The notes: generated from the letters alone by a model not told the origin. Numbered from the stretch's first letter, positions 45,116 to 57,202 are shown. The stretch: 61,086 bases of DNA from Chromera velia (GCA_018398765.1 JAHBMJ010005089.1:7501-68586), one strand, 5' to 3'. Numbers and translations are program-made.

Positions 45116-48100
45116 AGGTTCCCCAGTCCACCCAGCAGTTTGCGAAGCCTCGTCCTCTCCCGATTCCCCCGTGTGTGCGTGTAGAAAAGAAACATGTAGA
45201 CTGTGAGCGAGAGGACAACAATGAGAAAGGAAGAGTCCCGAAGTCGCAGGTTTCTCAGTCGCCTGTGTCTTTCCCTTCTCCGGCAAAGCATGCAGACAGA
45301 CAGATTGACTTTGAACAAGCGAATTCAAAGAAAATGGAGGTAGAAATGGCAGCAGTAAAGGTCGGTCCCAGGCCTTTCGTGACAATGTTGCTGTTTGGTA
45401 AGCCTGTGTCTGTTCTTATTGACACAGGGGCGGAAACTTCGTTCATTGATGTGAATACGACTTTGCATGCTGATGCAGATGTCGACAGGCCCACGGTAGG
45501 TCTGTCCGCAGTGGGACAGACGGGCGTGTCGGTGGTGGGGGAGATTACGGCCAAGTTTTCTCACCCTTCCCTGCTGAAAAAAGTATTCCCACACCACCTG
45601 ACCGTCACAGAAGATTCGGGGTACGAAGCAGTCTTGGGGCAGGACTTTTTGAAGCTGTTGGACCCAGTAGTACAGTACCACTACCGTGAAGACCGTCTGA
45701 ACGTTGCGGACCTCCCCTCCTTCGTGGTCTAGTACGAGGATGGGAGGAAACCGATGCATGTCTCCGCCTTCACGTACACGAAAGTCCCCAAAAGAGCGAG
45801 GGCTCTTGTGCGTGTGCAGGTTGAGGGGACGGAAGGGGAGGAGACGGTCATTTTGAGAAGGAATTACCCGAAGGGGTTTCCGGGACTTGCCATCCTGGAC
45901 CAAGTAGTAGACGTCAAAGCTGGAGTCGCCACAGTATAAGTCATGAACATCGCCACCAACCTCATCCGCCTAGGACCGAATTCACTCCTGACTTTTACAG
46001 AGCCGTTCTCTCGTGTGTCGTCCGTCGCCGCAGTCACCACCAATGCTCCCGCCTCTGCCTACATATAGCAACCGCCAATTCCTAAGAAAGAAGACTCGCC
46101 TATCTCTGCCCCTCCCTCGCAGAAGCTTCCGCCTGTGGATCTCTCTCACCTGTCATGCAAATTGAGGGAGAGATACAAGGGGGTCCTTCAAGAATATTCC
46201 GATCTCTGGTCTCGCTCTCATTTCAACATTGGAGAGCTGAGAGTGGATGGAAAGCCTTTCGAGGTGACCATTCCTACTGGAGATTCCCCTCCCATTCGCT
46301 GGAATCAAGACAGAATCCCATACCACCAGAGAGAGCATGTGAAGAAGGAGTTGCAAGAGATGGAAGAAGGGGGAGTGATTCGTCCCTCCACTTCCCCATG
46401 GGCCGCCCCAGTCATTCTAATCAAGAAACCAGATGGGACGACCCGTTTCTGTCTAAATTTCCACAAACTGAATCAAGCCACCAAGAGACATCTTTTTTCC
46501 CTCCCCCGAATTTAAGAGACACTCGACCGCCTTGCAGGAGCCAAGGTGTTCTCAGCACTTGATTACACCTCCGGCTTCCAGCAACTCCGCATGCACCCCG
46601 ACCACGCAGAGAAAACCGCCTTCGTCACTCCGTTTGGACTTTACGAATTCACCAAGATGCCCTTTGGGTTGGTGAATGCCCCTTCTCTTTTCCAGAGAGC
46701 CATGAATTTGGTTTTTGCAGGTCTGTCAAGAGACCTCGCTCTCGTTTATGTCGACGACATCATCGTCTTCAGCCGATCTCATGACGAACACATCCAAGAC
46801 TTGAGGGAGGTTTTAGGTTTGGTGAGGAAAGCAAATTTGAAGCTCAAACTCGAGAAGGCACAGATTACCATGACAGAGGTGGAGTATTTGGGACATACGG
46901 TGTCAGAGAAGGGGATCAGACCGAGCAGAAAGAACATCCGAAAGATTCTGCAGTGGGAGCCACCGTGGGACAGGAAGGAGTTCCGCTCTTTTCTGTATCT
47001 GTGCTCCTACTACCGTCATTTTATTGCAGGCTTTGCTCGTCTCTCCTTCCCTCTCTTTCAGATGTTACTTCCTGCAGATAAGCAAGGCAGACCGGTCCCG
47101 TTTGTTTGGAATGGAGAAAGAGAAGAAATTTTTGGGGAGTTGAAAGAGAAGCTGACGACCCCTCCAATTCTCGGCTTCCCAGATATGAGCCTGCTGTTCA
47201 GGGTGAAACTGGATGCATGTGAAGTGTCTGTGGGAGGCGTGCTCATGCAGATACAGAGGGGAAGGGAAGTGGTAATTGCGTATGTCAGTAGGGGGTTGAG
47301 TGCGGCAGAGAAAAATTATAGCCCCACCGAAAGGGAGGCCTTAGGGGTTGTCTACTACTGCAAGCAGTGGAGGCATTACCTGTTTGGGGGGGCAGCGTAT
47401 GTGATCATGGATCACAAACCGAATTTAGCGATGTCCGATCGCAAAGTAGCGAACAAAAGGGTACACAACTGGGCGTTAGAGTTGCAGGAGTACGGGTTGA
47501 CGTTCATTCATAAGGCGGGGAAGGAACATGTGGATGCAGACGCCGTTTCCCGACAGCCACAGCCTCCCCTGTCTCCTTTTGCCTCCGTAGACAGCGGGGT
47601 CCCTTTGTGCCGTCACTGCAATCAGCCTGCTGATGGTAGCAAGGAGATCCGATCTGGCATGGCTGCCGCCCTGGCAGGTGTGCAGGCAGGTGTGTTCCCT
47701 TTGCAGGTTGAGAGGGGCTTTCTGGACCGTGTGAGGGAGGAGTTACCAAGAGACCCCTTGTTGAAGGATCATTTCAAATACTTTGTAAAGGGGGTGTAGC
47801 CTCGGGAGGCAAAGAAGGCGAAGCAAATTCTATTGGAGGAAAGTGCGTTTGAAGAGAGAGGAGGTTTGTTGTACAGGTACAAAGGAAGGGGGACAGAAAG
47901 GAAAGAACAGTTGGTGGTGCTTGAGGCGTGCAGAAAGACGGTTATGGTGATAAATCACGATCACCAGTTGGGGGGGCACCCAGGGGCAAATCCGCTGACA
48001 GAGAAGACTCTCCTGCACTTCTGGTGGCCAGGTTTGAGAGCAGACGCGAGGGAATGGGTCGCTTCCTGCCGAGAATGCAAAGAGAGGCTCAAGCCGAAAG

Positions 48101-49383
48101 CAAAAAAAGCACCCCAGACTGTGCCCATGCCTCCCCGTCCTTGGCACACACTCGGCATTGATGTGTCAGGGCCCTTTCCGACGAGCAGGAGGGGAAACAG
48201 ATTTGTGTTCGTTGTGACAGACCATTTTAGAAAGGATGTGGAGACGTTTGCCCGCCTGGAGCTGCCCGCTCATGTCGTAGCACAGATTCTGGTCGATGAG
48301 ATTTTTTGCAGGCATGGTCCCTTTGAGGTTCTCTTCTCAGATAGGGGAACGAATTTCCTGGTAGAAATCGTGAGTGAGGTGTTGAAGATTTCGAGAGTGA
48401 CGAGGAAGCTAACAGCAGGGTACCACCCTCAGTGCGCAGGACTGACAGAAAGATACAATCAGACGTGGGAGCAAGGGGTTGGAAAGCAGTTGAGAACAGA
48501 GAACGAGCTTGATTGGGATCTGTATTTGCAGCCCTTCAATTTTTTATACCGGATGACCCCGCATTCCGAGACTGGATTGACCCCATTCCAGTTGACCCAT
48601 GGATATGAGCCGACCCATATGCTGCGAGTAGAGCCCGTCTCGTCAGAGACCTGTTCCCCTCCAGTGGCTTACAACGACTACTACAGCGTGATCCGTCAGA
48701 ACAGGTTGGAGTTGATTGAGACGGCATGAGCCAGGATGGAGAAATCGAGGCAAGAGAGAGAGTGGAAGAACCCGCCCCCTTGGAAGAGCAAATTCAGAGT
48801 GGGGAATCAGGTGTTGGTGCGAAAGCCTGTCAATCCGCTCACAGGCAGAGTGGATGGAGGAAAGTTTGCAGAAAAATTGAAAAGGATTTATCTGGTTGTT
48901 TCCCTTCCAGATGGACGGCCCCATAACGCCGTTGTCAGGCAGTTGGGGGGAAGAAAGAGCATGACGATCTCCACAGACAGATTGGAGTTATGGAGAATGG
49001 CAAAGGAAGTGAGAGAGGAGATGAAGGGGAGAAGGGGAGAGGAGAAAGAAATAGAGGAAGGGAGAGAGAAAAGCAAGAGAGCGGCGTCAGAGTCCGCATC
49101 GGATGTCATTGACGAGCTTGGCCTTGGAGAAGAGTGGCTGAGAGACAAGAAACGAGAGAGAGGGGAAGCGCTTCCCGAGTCGATGCAGGAAGAGAAGAGA
49201 GGAAAGAGAGTGAGGGCAGTTGAGGTGAAGTCGAGCAGAGAGAAGGACGGAAAGACGCATTACAGAGTTGTCTACAATGATGGTTCGTTTTTATGGCTGC
49301 CAGAGGACGAAGTGGGAGAGCCTGAGTTGGTGAATGAATTCGAAAGGAATAAAGAAAGGATTTTGCGTGGACATGAAAACTGA
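45037..49383 (+). pseudogene. Gypsy pol: protease, RT, RNase H, integrase, chromodomain; six in-frame stops
   Basis: One continuous frame overlaps the end of gag in the -1 relation. Domains in order: aspartic protease (VLIDTGAETSFID), RT with 'MPFGLVNAPSLFQRAM' and catalytic YVDDIIVFS, RNase H (VKLDACEVSVGGVLM), integrase zinc region (HDHQLGGHPG...CREC), catalytic core Asp in 'GIDVSGPFP', Asp in 'LFSDRGTNF' and Glu in 'LTERYNQT', and a C-terminal chromodomain-like segment ('YRVVYNDGSFLWLPEDEVGE'). Stops lie at 45730 TAG, 45937 TAA, 46066 TAG, 46513 TAA, 47797 TAG and 48727 TGA, with no frameshift between them. By context the 46513 stop sits where a polar residue normally follows 'LPRI' in RT. 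All six fit C-to-T change of Gln or Arg codons. As it stands the polyprotein cannot be made without readthrough. Confidence 0.9.
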
Positions 49384-49589
49384 CTGTCCGATCCTTCGTT
49401 CATGCATTCGAACGTTTTCTTTTCTTTTTTCCACGCCCTTCCCGCCCGATCTTTTCACGCATGTTGGCAGCGATCTGCAGCTCGTTGCTTGGTTTCTTTA
49501 GCTGCTGGGAGCGCCGGTGCAGACCAGAGTCATTGAGAGAAGTGAAGCAATAAATTGTGCGGAACGCACAATCTTGTATGGGGTGTAGT

Positions 49590-49845
49590 TGTTACGGACC
49601 TTTGGACCGAGGCTCAATTTGGTCCTTAGAGTAATACAGAGAATTAATAGCATTAAATACACACTGTAATACAAAGGCATGCACGTCTGTATCTCAGCCT
49701 TTGCAATACAGATTGATTGAGCCTGTTAGAAAGACCGAGTCTTTCCTGATCGATAGGGAAGGCTCTTGTGTGTCTGACAGATTCTCTGTATGTAGAACTT
49801 GTGGATGAGTTGATTCCTAAGTTCTAGAGAGCTTAAACTAGAACA
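49590..49845 (+). repeat. 3' LTR of Gypsy element
   Basis: 256 bp, same ends as the 5' LTR and followed by the TSD copy ATGGT at 49846-49850. No strong polypurine tract precedes it (atggggtgtag). Confidence 0.95.
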
Positions 49846-49876
49846 ATGGTGGAGATGTAAAAACACTAGGGAACCA

Positions 49877-50642
49877 CTACACAGTACGGTTACGAGTTAC
49901 TACCGGCCTTTTTAAGCCAGTAACGAGTTACTGTCAGTTTGGTAACCATAAAATGATAACCAGTAGACTTGAAGGCGTATACCCGTATGTACCACTACTA
50001 TGGTACTTTAAGGAAAAACTCTGATAAAAACGACCTCCCTGAACCTAACTACCACTTGAAAGTTGAAGCCGCATTTTTGGATAAGCTTGAAAGTCCGCGC
50101 TGCAGGCGCAGATCACTTATGGTATCTTGAAAGCCAAAGCCGTATATCTGGACAGTGTCTTGACCGTGTACGCCGCAAGCATAGACGGTCTCTTAAAAAA
50201 CGATGCCGCAGATAGGGATCAATTCTCAGATCATCTCAATTATATTTTTTAAAGTGGCACTTAGGTTCAAGGGGGTTGTAAAAACAGTTGCTAGACCTAT
50301 TTTAAAGCTTGACCACTTAATTTTTTAGTAGTTTAAAGCCCTGAAATGATCATACTCAGATAATATATACATCATAATATATTATATATATTGATATACT
50401 AGTTTAATAATAATAGAGTTTAGTGATAAAATGATGAACATTCAGTTTTACTAGTCTAAAATTGGTTTTATGGGTTAAGTTTGACTCAGAATATGGCTAA
50501 ATCTACCTGTTAAAGGGCTTGTTTTTAGCTACTACCACTACCATTGGAACACTACTACCGTAACCATAAAATTAGTAACCGGGCGGCCTAGCGGCCGCCT
50601 AGTAACCATCCTATTTTCATTATTCTTAACCGTACTGTGTAG
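49877..50642. mobile_element. TIR element with GTTAC-rich ends, 766 bp
   Basis: CTACACAGTACGGTTA begins the element and is present exactly inverted at its right end. The hexamer GAACCA flanks both sides (49871-49876 and 50643-50648), a 6-bp TSD. Many GTTAC/GTAAC motifs lie just inside the ends. No transposase is encoded. It starts 31 bases after the Gypsy 3' LTR. The superfamily is not certain. Confidence 0.7.
50031..50278. mobile_element. Nested 248-bp TIR element, copy B
   Basis: Ends CGACCTCCCTGAACCTAA and, inverted, CAACCCCCTTGAACCTAA continue to CCACTTGAAA and CCACTTTAAA. The hexamer TAAAAA flanks both sides (50025-50030 and 50279-50284). It lies wholly within the 766-bp element and is therefore younger. 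The core reads 'AKAVYLDSVLTVYAASIDGL' in one frame and matches the core of copy A near 39.7 kb in inverse orientation. Confidence 0.75.
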
Positions 50643-50648
50643 GAACCA

Positions 50649-51151
50649 CACATTTCTTACATGAAAACAAAAAAAAAAATTAAAAAAATAGAAAAACCAT
50701 TTTTTTTTTTTAATTACCCCTAGAGAATCCCCAAGGTTTATATGATCATTCACTATAGACTATTCAACATGTCAGTGACAGTCAGTACGTCGTACCAGTA
50801 GCTGATTTTTTCGAAGATATCAATTGATTTGACTATATGAATTTTGTAGTTTAGTTTTTAGCTATAGGGTTTTAGATGTTTCTAGAGTTGTTTAATTTAA
50901 TTCTGATAAATTCTGATAACTTAGCTGATAACCTAGCTGATAACTCACCATGAGAAAGACAACTAAGAAATATATAAAAAAAAGGCTATACTCAACTTCA
51001 AGTCATTAAATTCCAACCTCCAATAAAACCGCCGATCAACGGCCGATATAAACCTTTCTTAGACGGTCTACTAGTCTTAGACAGAGGCGACTTCTGATAG
51101 AACGTAGGGCTGGGAAAAGGTTTATTTAGAAAAGGTTCAAATCTGAAAAAG
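50649..51151. other. AT-rich spacer
   Basis: A and T homopolymer runs near 50670-50715 and otherwise AT-rich sequence. No gene seen. Confidence 0.5.
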
Positions 51152-51587
51152 CATCAGTGGGTTAACTCAATGTTAAAGGAAGTAATGATTATGCAATAAA
51201 GCATTGTCCTAGACTCATGCATTACATGATGGCCTATAGACCGATTAATAATAATAATAATAATAAATTTCAATAATGATTATGAACTTTTGATAATCAT
51301 TAGTCATTTTTTGATTAATGACAATAATCATAATTCATTTCAATTCATTTCATAATTTTTATACAGAGATTGCTCTTACAATTGTCAATTTTTTTTAAAA
51401 TAAATAATAGACTAAAGTTTCAAATAAGTCAAAAAACAACTTTGATTATGGCATAAAAAGCTCAATGACATTTTGTATATTTTTAATGTTGAAGTCAATA
51501 ATGATTATCGGAAATCAATAATCACTATTGAAAAATAATAGTTTTTGATTATATAAAAATAATGAAAAACGAGTCAACCCACTGATG
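51152..51587. mobile_element. 436-bp MITE of the CACTA-like family
   Basis: Left end CATCAGTGGGTTAACTCA; right end, reverse complemented, CATCAGTGGGTTGACTCG. These differ from the ends of the 13.2-17.6 kb transposon by a transition in the same position plus a few more. Flanking AG on both sides fits a 2-bp TSD. At least four TAATSATTA motifs lie inside, as in the large element's subterminal regions. There is no coding capacity. An (AAT)n run lies at about 51248-51267. Confidence 0.8.
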
Positions 51588-52208
51588 AGTATATGAACGT
51601 GTTAATTGAACTTGATTTCAACCTGTTAAACTTGATAAACCTGTTTTGAATCTGTTTTTGAGACCATGCCTATGATCATTGATTAACCATGCATGTACGT
51701 AGCCACTATAGGCTGGCGCGGCACCCACGGTTTTAATAGGAGAAATTAATAGAGAGCTGGAGCTAGGTGTCTAGCAAGTTAATTTATACTAAATAACAAC
51801 TGTCTCCATATAGCCGTTTTAGTTTATTGATGGTTGCATTCTCTGGCCGGGCCCAGGTAATTGGGGTCAAACGGACCGTAAAGGGCCTATATACTTAGGC
51901 CTACTAGTAAGCTACTACTAAATGCGCCAACTTAGGGGCTAGGCTAGGCCATGGGCATACCATAGGCGGGTGGCCGTACACCGGTGGGCCCCAGGCGTAG
52001 CGGGGCTAAAAAGTAGATAAGGTTAGACAAGGGGGCCAGAGGCGGCCGCCAGCCAGGAGGAGCAGTCTCCGAGCAGACAGAGCCAGGCGGGGCAGGCCCA
52101 GCCAGGCCGGGCACTGCGGGCAGGAAGGCCACTGCAGATAGGCCGGAGCCTAGGTCATAAGCCGGACCGGTTAACAAATTAGAATTTAAAGAAAGAAAGG
52201 AAGGAAGA

Positions 52209-52250
<42 letters not shown>

Positions 52251-52269
52251 AACAAAGAGAAAGAGAAAG

Positions 52270-52316
<47 letters not shown>

Positions 52317-52323
52317 GAGAGAA

Positions 52324-52354
<31 letters not shown>

Positions 52355-53362
52355 TGAGAGCGACGGTTATTATTCTCTTCTCTCTATTTCTGTGTAAAAG
52401 GGGCCTCATCGTGAATGGAAGAAAGGAAAAAGAAGATATCCAATAAGAAGAGAAGGGTTTTACTACTTAGCCCAAATATGGAAAGGGGAAAAGAAAGGTG
52501 AATCGATTGGAAGCTCAGTATGAAGGCCTAAGAACTTGCATGGACGGTTTCAAATTATGATCTCTTTCTTTTAGCAGACCTTAATTTGTTTATCATTGAG
52601 TCGCCAATCACTGAGTGCGTAATTGAAAAAGCAGGGAGACTCAGTCCGACCTAACTAGAAGAGAGAGGAGTATCAAAGCCCATTGCTCAATCCTTTAAAA
52701 GAAAGGAACAAAGAAAAATCGACCCACTCAGATAGATGGAAGACAGACAGACAAACAAAAGAAACTAAATCTTTCAATCTCATTTCTCCTACTTTCCTGA
52801 TGTTCATCTATTCTCTTTTTTATCCAATTTGTCAAGTCAGCAAAAAAATAACTATGAAGGGGTTTTTGATCTTGATCTTGTCATATGAGTGATAATGAAT
52901 CTATAGCGGACTTCTTATCTGACTCCAAAAATAGGGGGGTGAAATGCCTTTAGCATGGGGGGGAGAGGGGGCCGTAACTTCGCCGCGCGGCAGTACGGCC
53001 CCCCCCCGTGCCGCGAAAAAAGGCTGCCGTGCGGCACGGCCCTACCGGACCGTACAGCACGGCAGCAAGATTTTCTCTAGTATGTGTTAGGCTTTGAACT
53101 TCTGGCTAGTAGAAGAGGCACTCAATAGTACTCAACTGCCCTGTTCTCTTCTCTTAGACTGTTCCTCTCTCAGTATCTTTTTTAGCATCCACATATTGAC
53201 GTTGACCTAGACGTTGACCCGTTGGCAAGAAGAAAGGGGGGGGCAAATGTAAGGAGACGATATTGAGACCGAGTTATATTATTTAGTATATTATTTAATG
53301 GTCTACCGCGCGACACGGCCCCCCCTCTGTGCTATGAGCCCGGACCGCACTCCGCGTGGCCT
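51588..53362. other. Intergenic with (GA)n microsatellite
   Basis: (GA)n and (GAAA)n tracts occupy about 52190-52355. GC-rich blocks with 'ggcacggcc' and 'gccgtgc' inverted motifs lie at 52975-53065. I see no supported gene. The frames in the GA tract are low complexity. Confidence 0.5.
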
Positions 53363-53420
53363 GGGGGGGGGTCCCATGCGGCTGGCAAGCCAGCCGCGCG
53401 GACTGGGACCCCCCCCCCCC
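53363..53420. repeat. GC-rich hairpin flanked by G9 and C12 runs
   Basis: GCGGCTGGC and GCCAGCCGC form a perfect 9-bp stem with a two-base loop. Outside it GGGTCCC pairs with GGGACCC, and beyond that G-runs face C-runs. The full stem is over 20 bp with a small internal bulge. Confidence 0.8.
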
Positions 53421-53826
53421 GATATTACCCCCCTATCTCCAGAACTTAGGAACGTTGCTGATGAAAGGGTAGCTAGAAGACTAAAATTACTGAAGGTTTA
53501 CTTCTCAGAATTTGTTCGAAGGGCAGAATATGAATGTTTGAATGTCTGGGCTATTCTTTGTTTATAAACGGTGTCAAACGAAATCTTAAGTTTTTTGACC
53601 TCTGCCAAGATATGTGCCAATTTTTGTAAGTCTTTCGGCTTGTGTCTTTCACTTTGTCTTCCGATTTGTATTCCTGTTTGGAACCTTTGTAGTATCAATT
53701 CTTCCAGTTAATATTCTTTTCCTTCTGCATTCTAGTTCTGTATTATTATCTTCCACTTCTGTATTGATTTAATTTTTTATTGGCTCTCTAACTCCTGCCT
53801 TTCTGTCTAGCAGTTTATATTCCATG

Positions 53827-54111
53827 CTACACTCCATTATTTTTCTTGACGTGGCCTCTAGGCATGCTATCATCATCATGATAGTTTTCATCTTCCCCGT
53901 TGTCTGCCTTACTGTCTGCCTCTTTATCAGCTACTAAGTCTGCCCCGCTCTCTGCCATGTCCTCTGTCAGGTCCTCTGCCACGTTGTCTACTAGGTCCTC
54001 TCTCTGGTCCTCTGCCAAGTTGTCTACCAGGTCCTCCACCTGGTCCTCTACCAAGTTGTCTTCCAGGTCTTCTGCCTGGTCCTCTGCCAAGTTGTCTGCA
54101 AAGTTAATTAT
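53827..54111 (-). other. Acidic repeat ORF, doubtful gene
   Basis: On the minus strand a frame encodes diverged copies of a 10-11-residue acidic unit ('EDQVEDLVDNLAEDQREDLV') from a tandem DNA repeat of about 30 bases. It ends at TAA near 53827. No start context, splice partner or domain supports a real gene, so it may be only a minisatellite with an open frame. Confidence 0.3.
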
Positions 54112-57100
54112 TTTTCAACCCTGCTTCCCTTTCCTCTTCTATTTGTTCTGAAACTTCCAACTATTCTTCAATACCCTCTTCCATTGCATGGTTCTTCTAT
54201 GATTGGACTTAACAATCTTTCTTGTTCAATAAATCTATAGAGGCATACACTAGACGTTCTATATTAAAAGGTCATTTCCCTTTTTTTGAGAGCTAAATTA
54301 AATCTTCATTCTTTTTTTTCATTTCTTCTGACTTTACTTCTCTGCCCTCAGATACTATATAGGCTTTTAGTAGGTAAGATATACTTGGAAGTTATATCCT
54401 GCTACCAAGCTGAATTGGGAGTCCGTAACAAATCGACGATCGTGCTTTTTCTGGTGAAAAAAGAAACGTAAGGTATAAAGAACATGATATGCAAAGGCTG
54501 AAGCCGCGTATGTGCCAGTGTGTACAATAAAAACGTTGATTGAAAACGGCCTGAAAGAGATTCCAGGCGGGTCATGGGGTGTGGTCTGAGCCTCAGTGAA
54601 GGGGCACACCCCTCTGCCGTTTGTGGGGGCGACCTCTATAAGACATACATCTACACATACATAGTACATTTAAGAGTTACCTTTAAATTTTAAAAAAGTA
54701 ACTAGCTTTTTCTAGATATGTCAAGTTACTGTACTAGAAGTAACTTTCAGATTTTTTGGAAGTTACGGTAGTAAAAGTAGACGTAGGGTTTTTACAGATA
54801 AGAACGTGGACCAAAAATATTTTTATGATGTATCATGATGTTGACACAAGTTTTAAAAGTGATCAAACTTCATTTTAAATATTTTCAGCGTTATTAAGAC
54901 TTATTGCTTAATTCTCAGCAGTTTTTTTTGCCGTTTTATGTATTTTTAATAACCCATTACATGAAATCGCATCGAAAACAGACAGTATATATGACACATA
55001 CATGTTTAACTCTCATATCACTCCAAGACAAAACATCAGACTCATCATCAGAGAGCCTTAGGATGAAGAGACTCAGAAGAGACTCCCTTTCCTAATTAAG
55101 CCTAGAATTAAGCCAGGAAAAAAGAAAGTGGGTCTTTTCTTTTGTATGAGAATCGTCTCAGAGACGGTTGTTTTCCTGTCAAACCTGTTTTTAATCGACT
55201 TTATTCAGGGGAGTATGATCCGTCACGCACGCGTTTACTCCGTAAAGCTAAAAATATGAACGGGCCACTGAATATATATGATATCATGCCTTTTAAACCT
55301 AGAAACCCAAGATTTTACCGTAATTGTCCTAGGGAAAGCAGTAGGAGAACTTTAGGGTGAAAGTATGTGCATACACTCACATTTAATGCTAGATTTAATG
55401 CTGAATTATGTGTTTTTAGGCCAAGATCTTACGGTAACTGGAAAGAAGTAGAAGAACTTCAAGGGGCTCAAGTTACTGGTATGGAGTTACTGAAAAGTCG
55501 GTAACTAAAGTTTTTAATTGACAGACAGTTGTTACTCTTAAATAGACTATGTAACGAGACAAATTTTAAATGGTAACAGTGCTTAAGGGCACCACGGAAC
55601 ACTACTAAATCACTTATCATTTATCACTTAAGTTGACTTAACGTTGAACTTACGTTTTCATTTTAAGTTTCACAATTTTGAAATCACCTTTATATACTTT
55701 TTCAAAGAGATAGTATTTAAAAACCATGAAAAAAACGGTAAAAAATACTAAAACTATAGCCGTAAAACGCTCAAAAACTAGCTTAAAAACATGTAAAAAC
55801 TTAAAATACAATATGAAAAACTGCAAATTTGTATTAACTAAAAGTAAACCTGTTTTTTAACCTGATTCAGGTTCATTACTTCAGTTGAAGTATAGGGTAC
55901 CAGCCTGCCGCGTATCTATGCTTGCTTCTAGACCCGGCGGGCCGAGCATGCAGGCCGTGCCGCACGGTGTCAAAGCGCTGTACTGCCTGGAATAAGATTG
56001 CCGCGCACGCATTCGATTTTGTACGATTTGTGCCGCACGCATTCAGCACTAGCCAGTTCAGATCGATTCACTTCGTGCAGCACTAGCTGATCGAACGCCT
56101 TTCGGCTGTTCGTTCTACTCTGCCTTGATGGAGAGACTATTTCATGAAGTAGTTCCACCATCATGGAGACCTAGCTCTGCATTCCGTTTGACCATCATTT
56201 GGTCATTCTCTTTTACTTCGAAGTGAGCTTTGAACCTTGAACCTTTTCCTAGCACTAGTTCAACGGCAACAGTCGGACAGTGCTCTACTCAGGGCACCAA
56301 TTAAATCCTATCCTATCCTATATACAGGAAATATCCAGAATATAAATGATGATCAATGATGATAAATCCCCTAATAGGACCCCTATAGTAAATCCCATTC
56401 TATCGATCTTTTCTAAATTTAAAACCTGACCTTAAGTAAATTATAATTTATAACTAACAACTAAAAAGCGTAAAGTAACAGACAAGACTCGCGGGCGTAG
56501 GATCATGCATAGACCAACGCGTAAAGCAATATCCCGTGCGCAAGTATGAGCAATAAATGCAGAATTAAATGTAGAACAAATTGCAATTAAAGCATGCTAT
56601 TGCGGCCTTTTCCAAAGGTGCTCGTGCGCACATGCTTGATTTACCAACCGTTTCAAAGTATAAAAGGCCTTTCCAATGGCCAAGAAATAAGACCGTACGT
56701 TTGACAGTTCTTCTCTGTAAACGAACACTAAGTTTCCGTTTGTCTGTCTGGGATCGTTCACACTTGATTTTAGACTGTATTCTTCCAAAAAGGTTTCACT
56801 TGGTAAATGATAAATAACTGTATCGACCGATGTTAAAACAGTCATGTACCTCTTAACGGTACAGCTCGACACCCAGCAGTACCCAGCAGTGGACCATGAA
56901 GAAACCTCTGCTGTTTGCGGGGGCAGCGGCGGGGCGCTAGCGGGGGCGACCTCTATAAGATAAAACGGCGACAGTGCTTTAGTGCACCACTAAATCACTC
57001 ATCACTTTAAAGATTCACTCATAACCTGAAACATTAAACTGAATCATAATGCTAACTAGAATGCTAAATTGAAAAAAAATTTAAAAAAATCTAATCTGTA

Positions 57101-57200
57101 AACAGTGTAAAGTTGTTTTCCTAACAAAGTGTCACCATGTAGTGGACCGCGGCAGACACCCGGAGCATAAATCTTATCGTATCCGACATGATCATTTGTA
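54112..57200. other. AT-rich region with decayed repeats
   Basis: GTTAC-rich segments occur at 54670-54780 and 55425-55515, like the ends of the 766-bp element. 'cctctgccgtttgtgggggc' followed by 'gacctctataaga' occurs at about 54610-54640 and again, with a 23-base insert, at 56908-56960. 'acagtgcttaagggcaccac' at 55580 recurs as 'acagtgctttagtgcaccac' at 56970. I see no supported gene. Confidence 0.45.
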
Positions 57201-57202
57201 GA

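Larger units (their letters stand above)
43646..49845 (+). mobile_element. Complete Ty3/Gypsy LTR retrotransposon, 6.2 kb, chromodomain type
   Basis: Two 256-bp LTRs (43646-43901 and 49590-49845) start TGTTACGG and end AGAACA. They differ at about four positions and are bounded by the 5-bp TSD ATGGT on each side. The primer-site candidate TGGTCAGCAGAGCTTCGG begins at 43903. Order gag, protease, RT, RNase H, integrase, chromodomain-like end is that of Gypsy chromoviruses. The small LTR divergence says the insertion is recent, yet the coding region carries six nonsense codons in pol and one frame change in gag. Confidence 0.95.

Noticed and set aside
45037-49383. Reassignment of stop codons to Gln in this organism
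   Set aside because: TAG ends the transporter, cyclotransferase and recombinase genes, TGA ends several others and one TGA is among the in-frame stops, so a code change would not explain the set.
53298-53567. Plus-strand ORF of 89 residues
   Set aside because: Runs through the GC hairpin and homopolymers; no domain or splice context.
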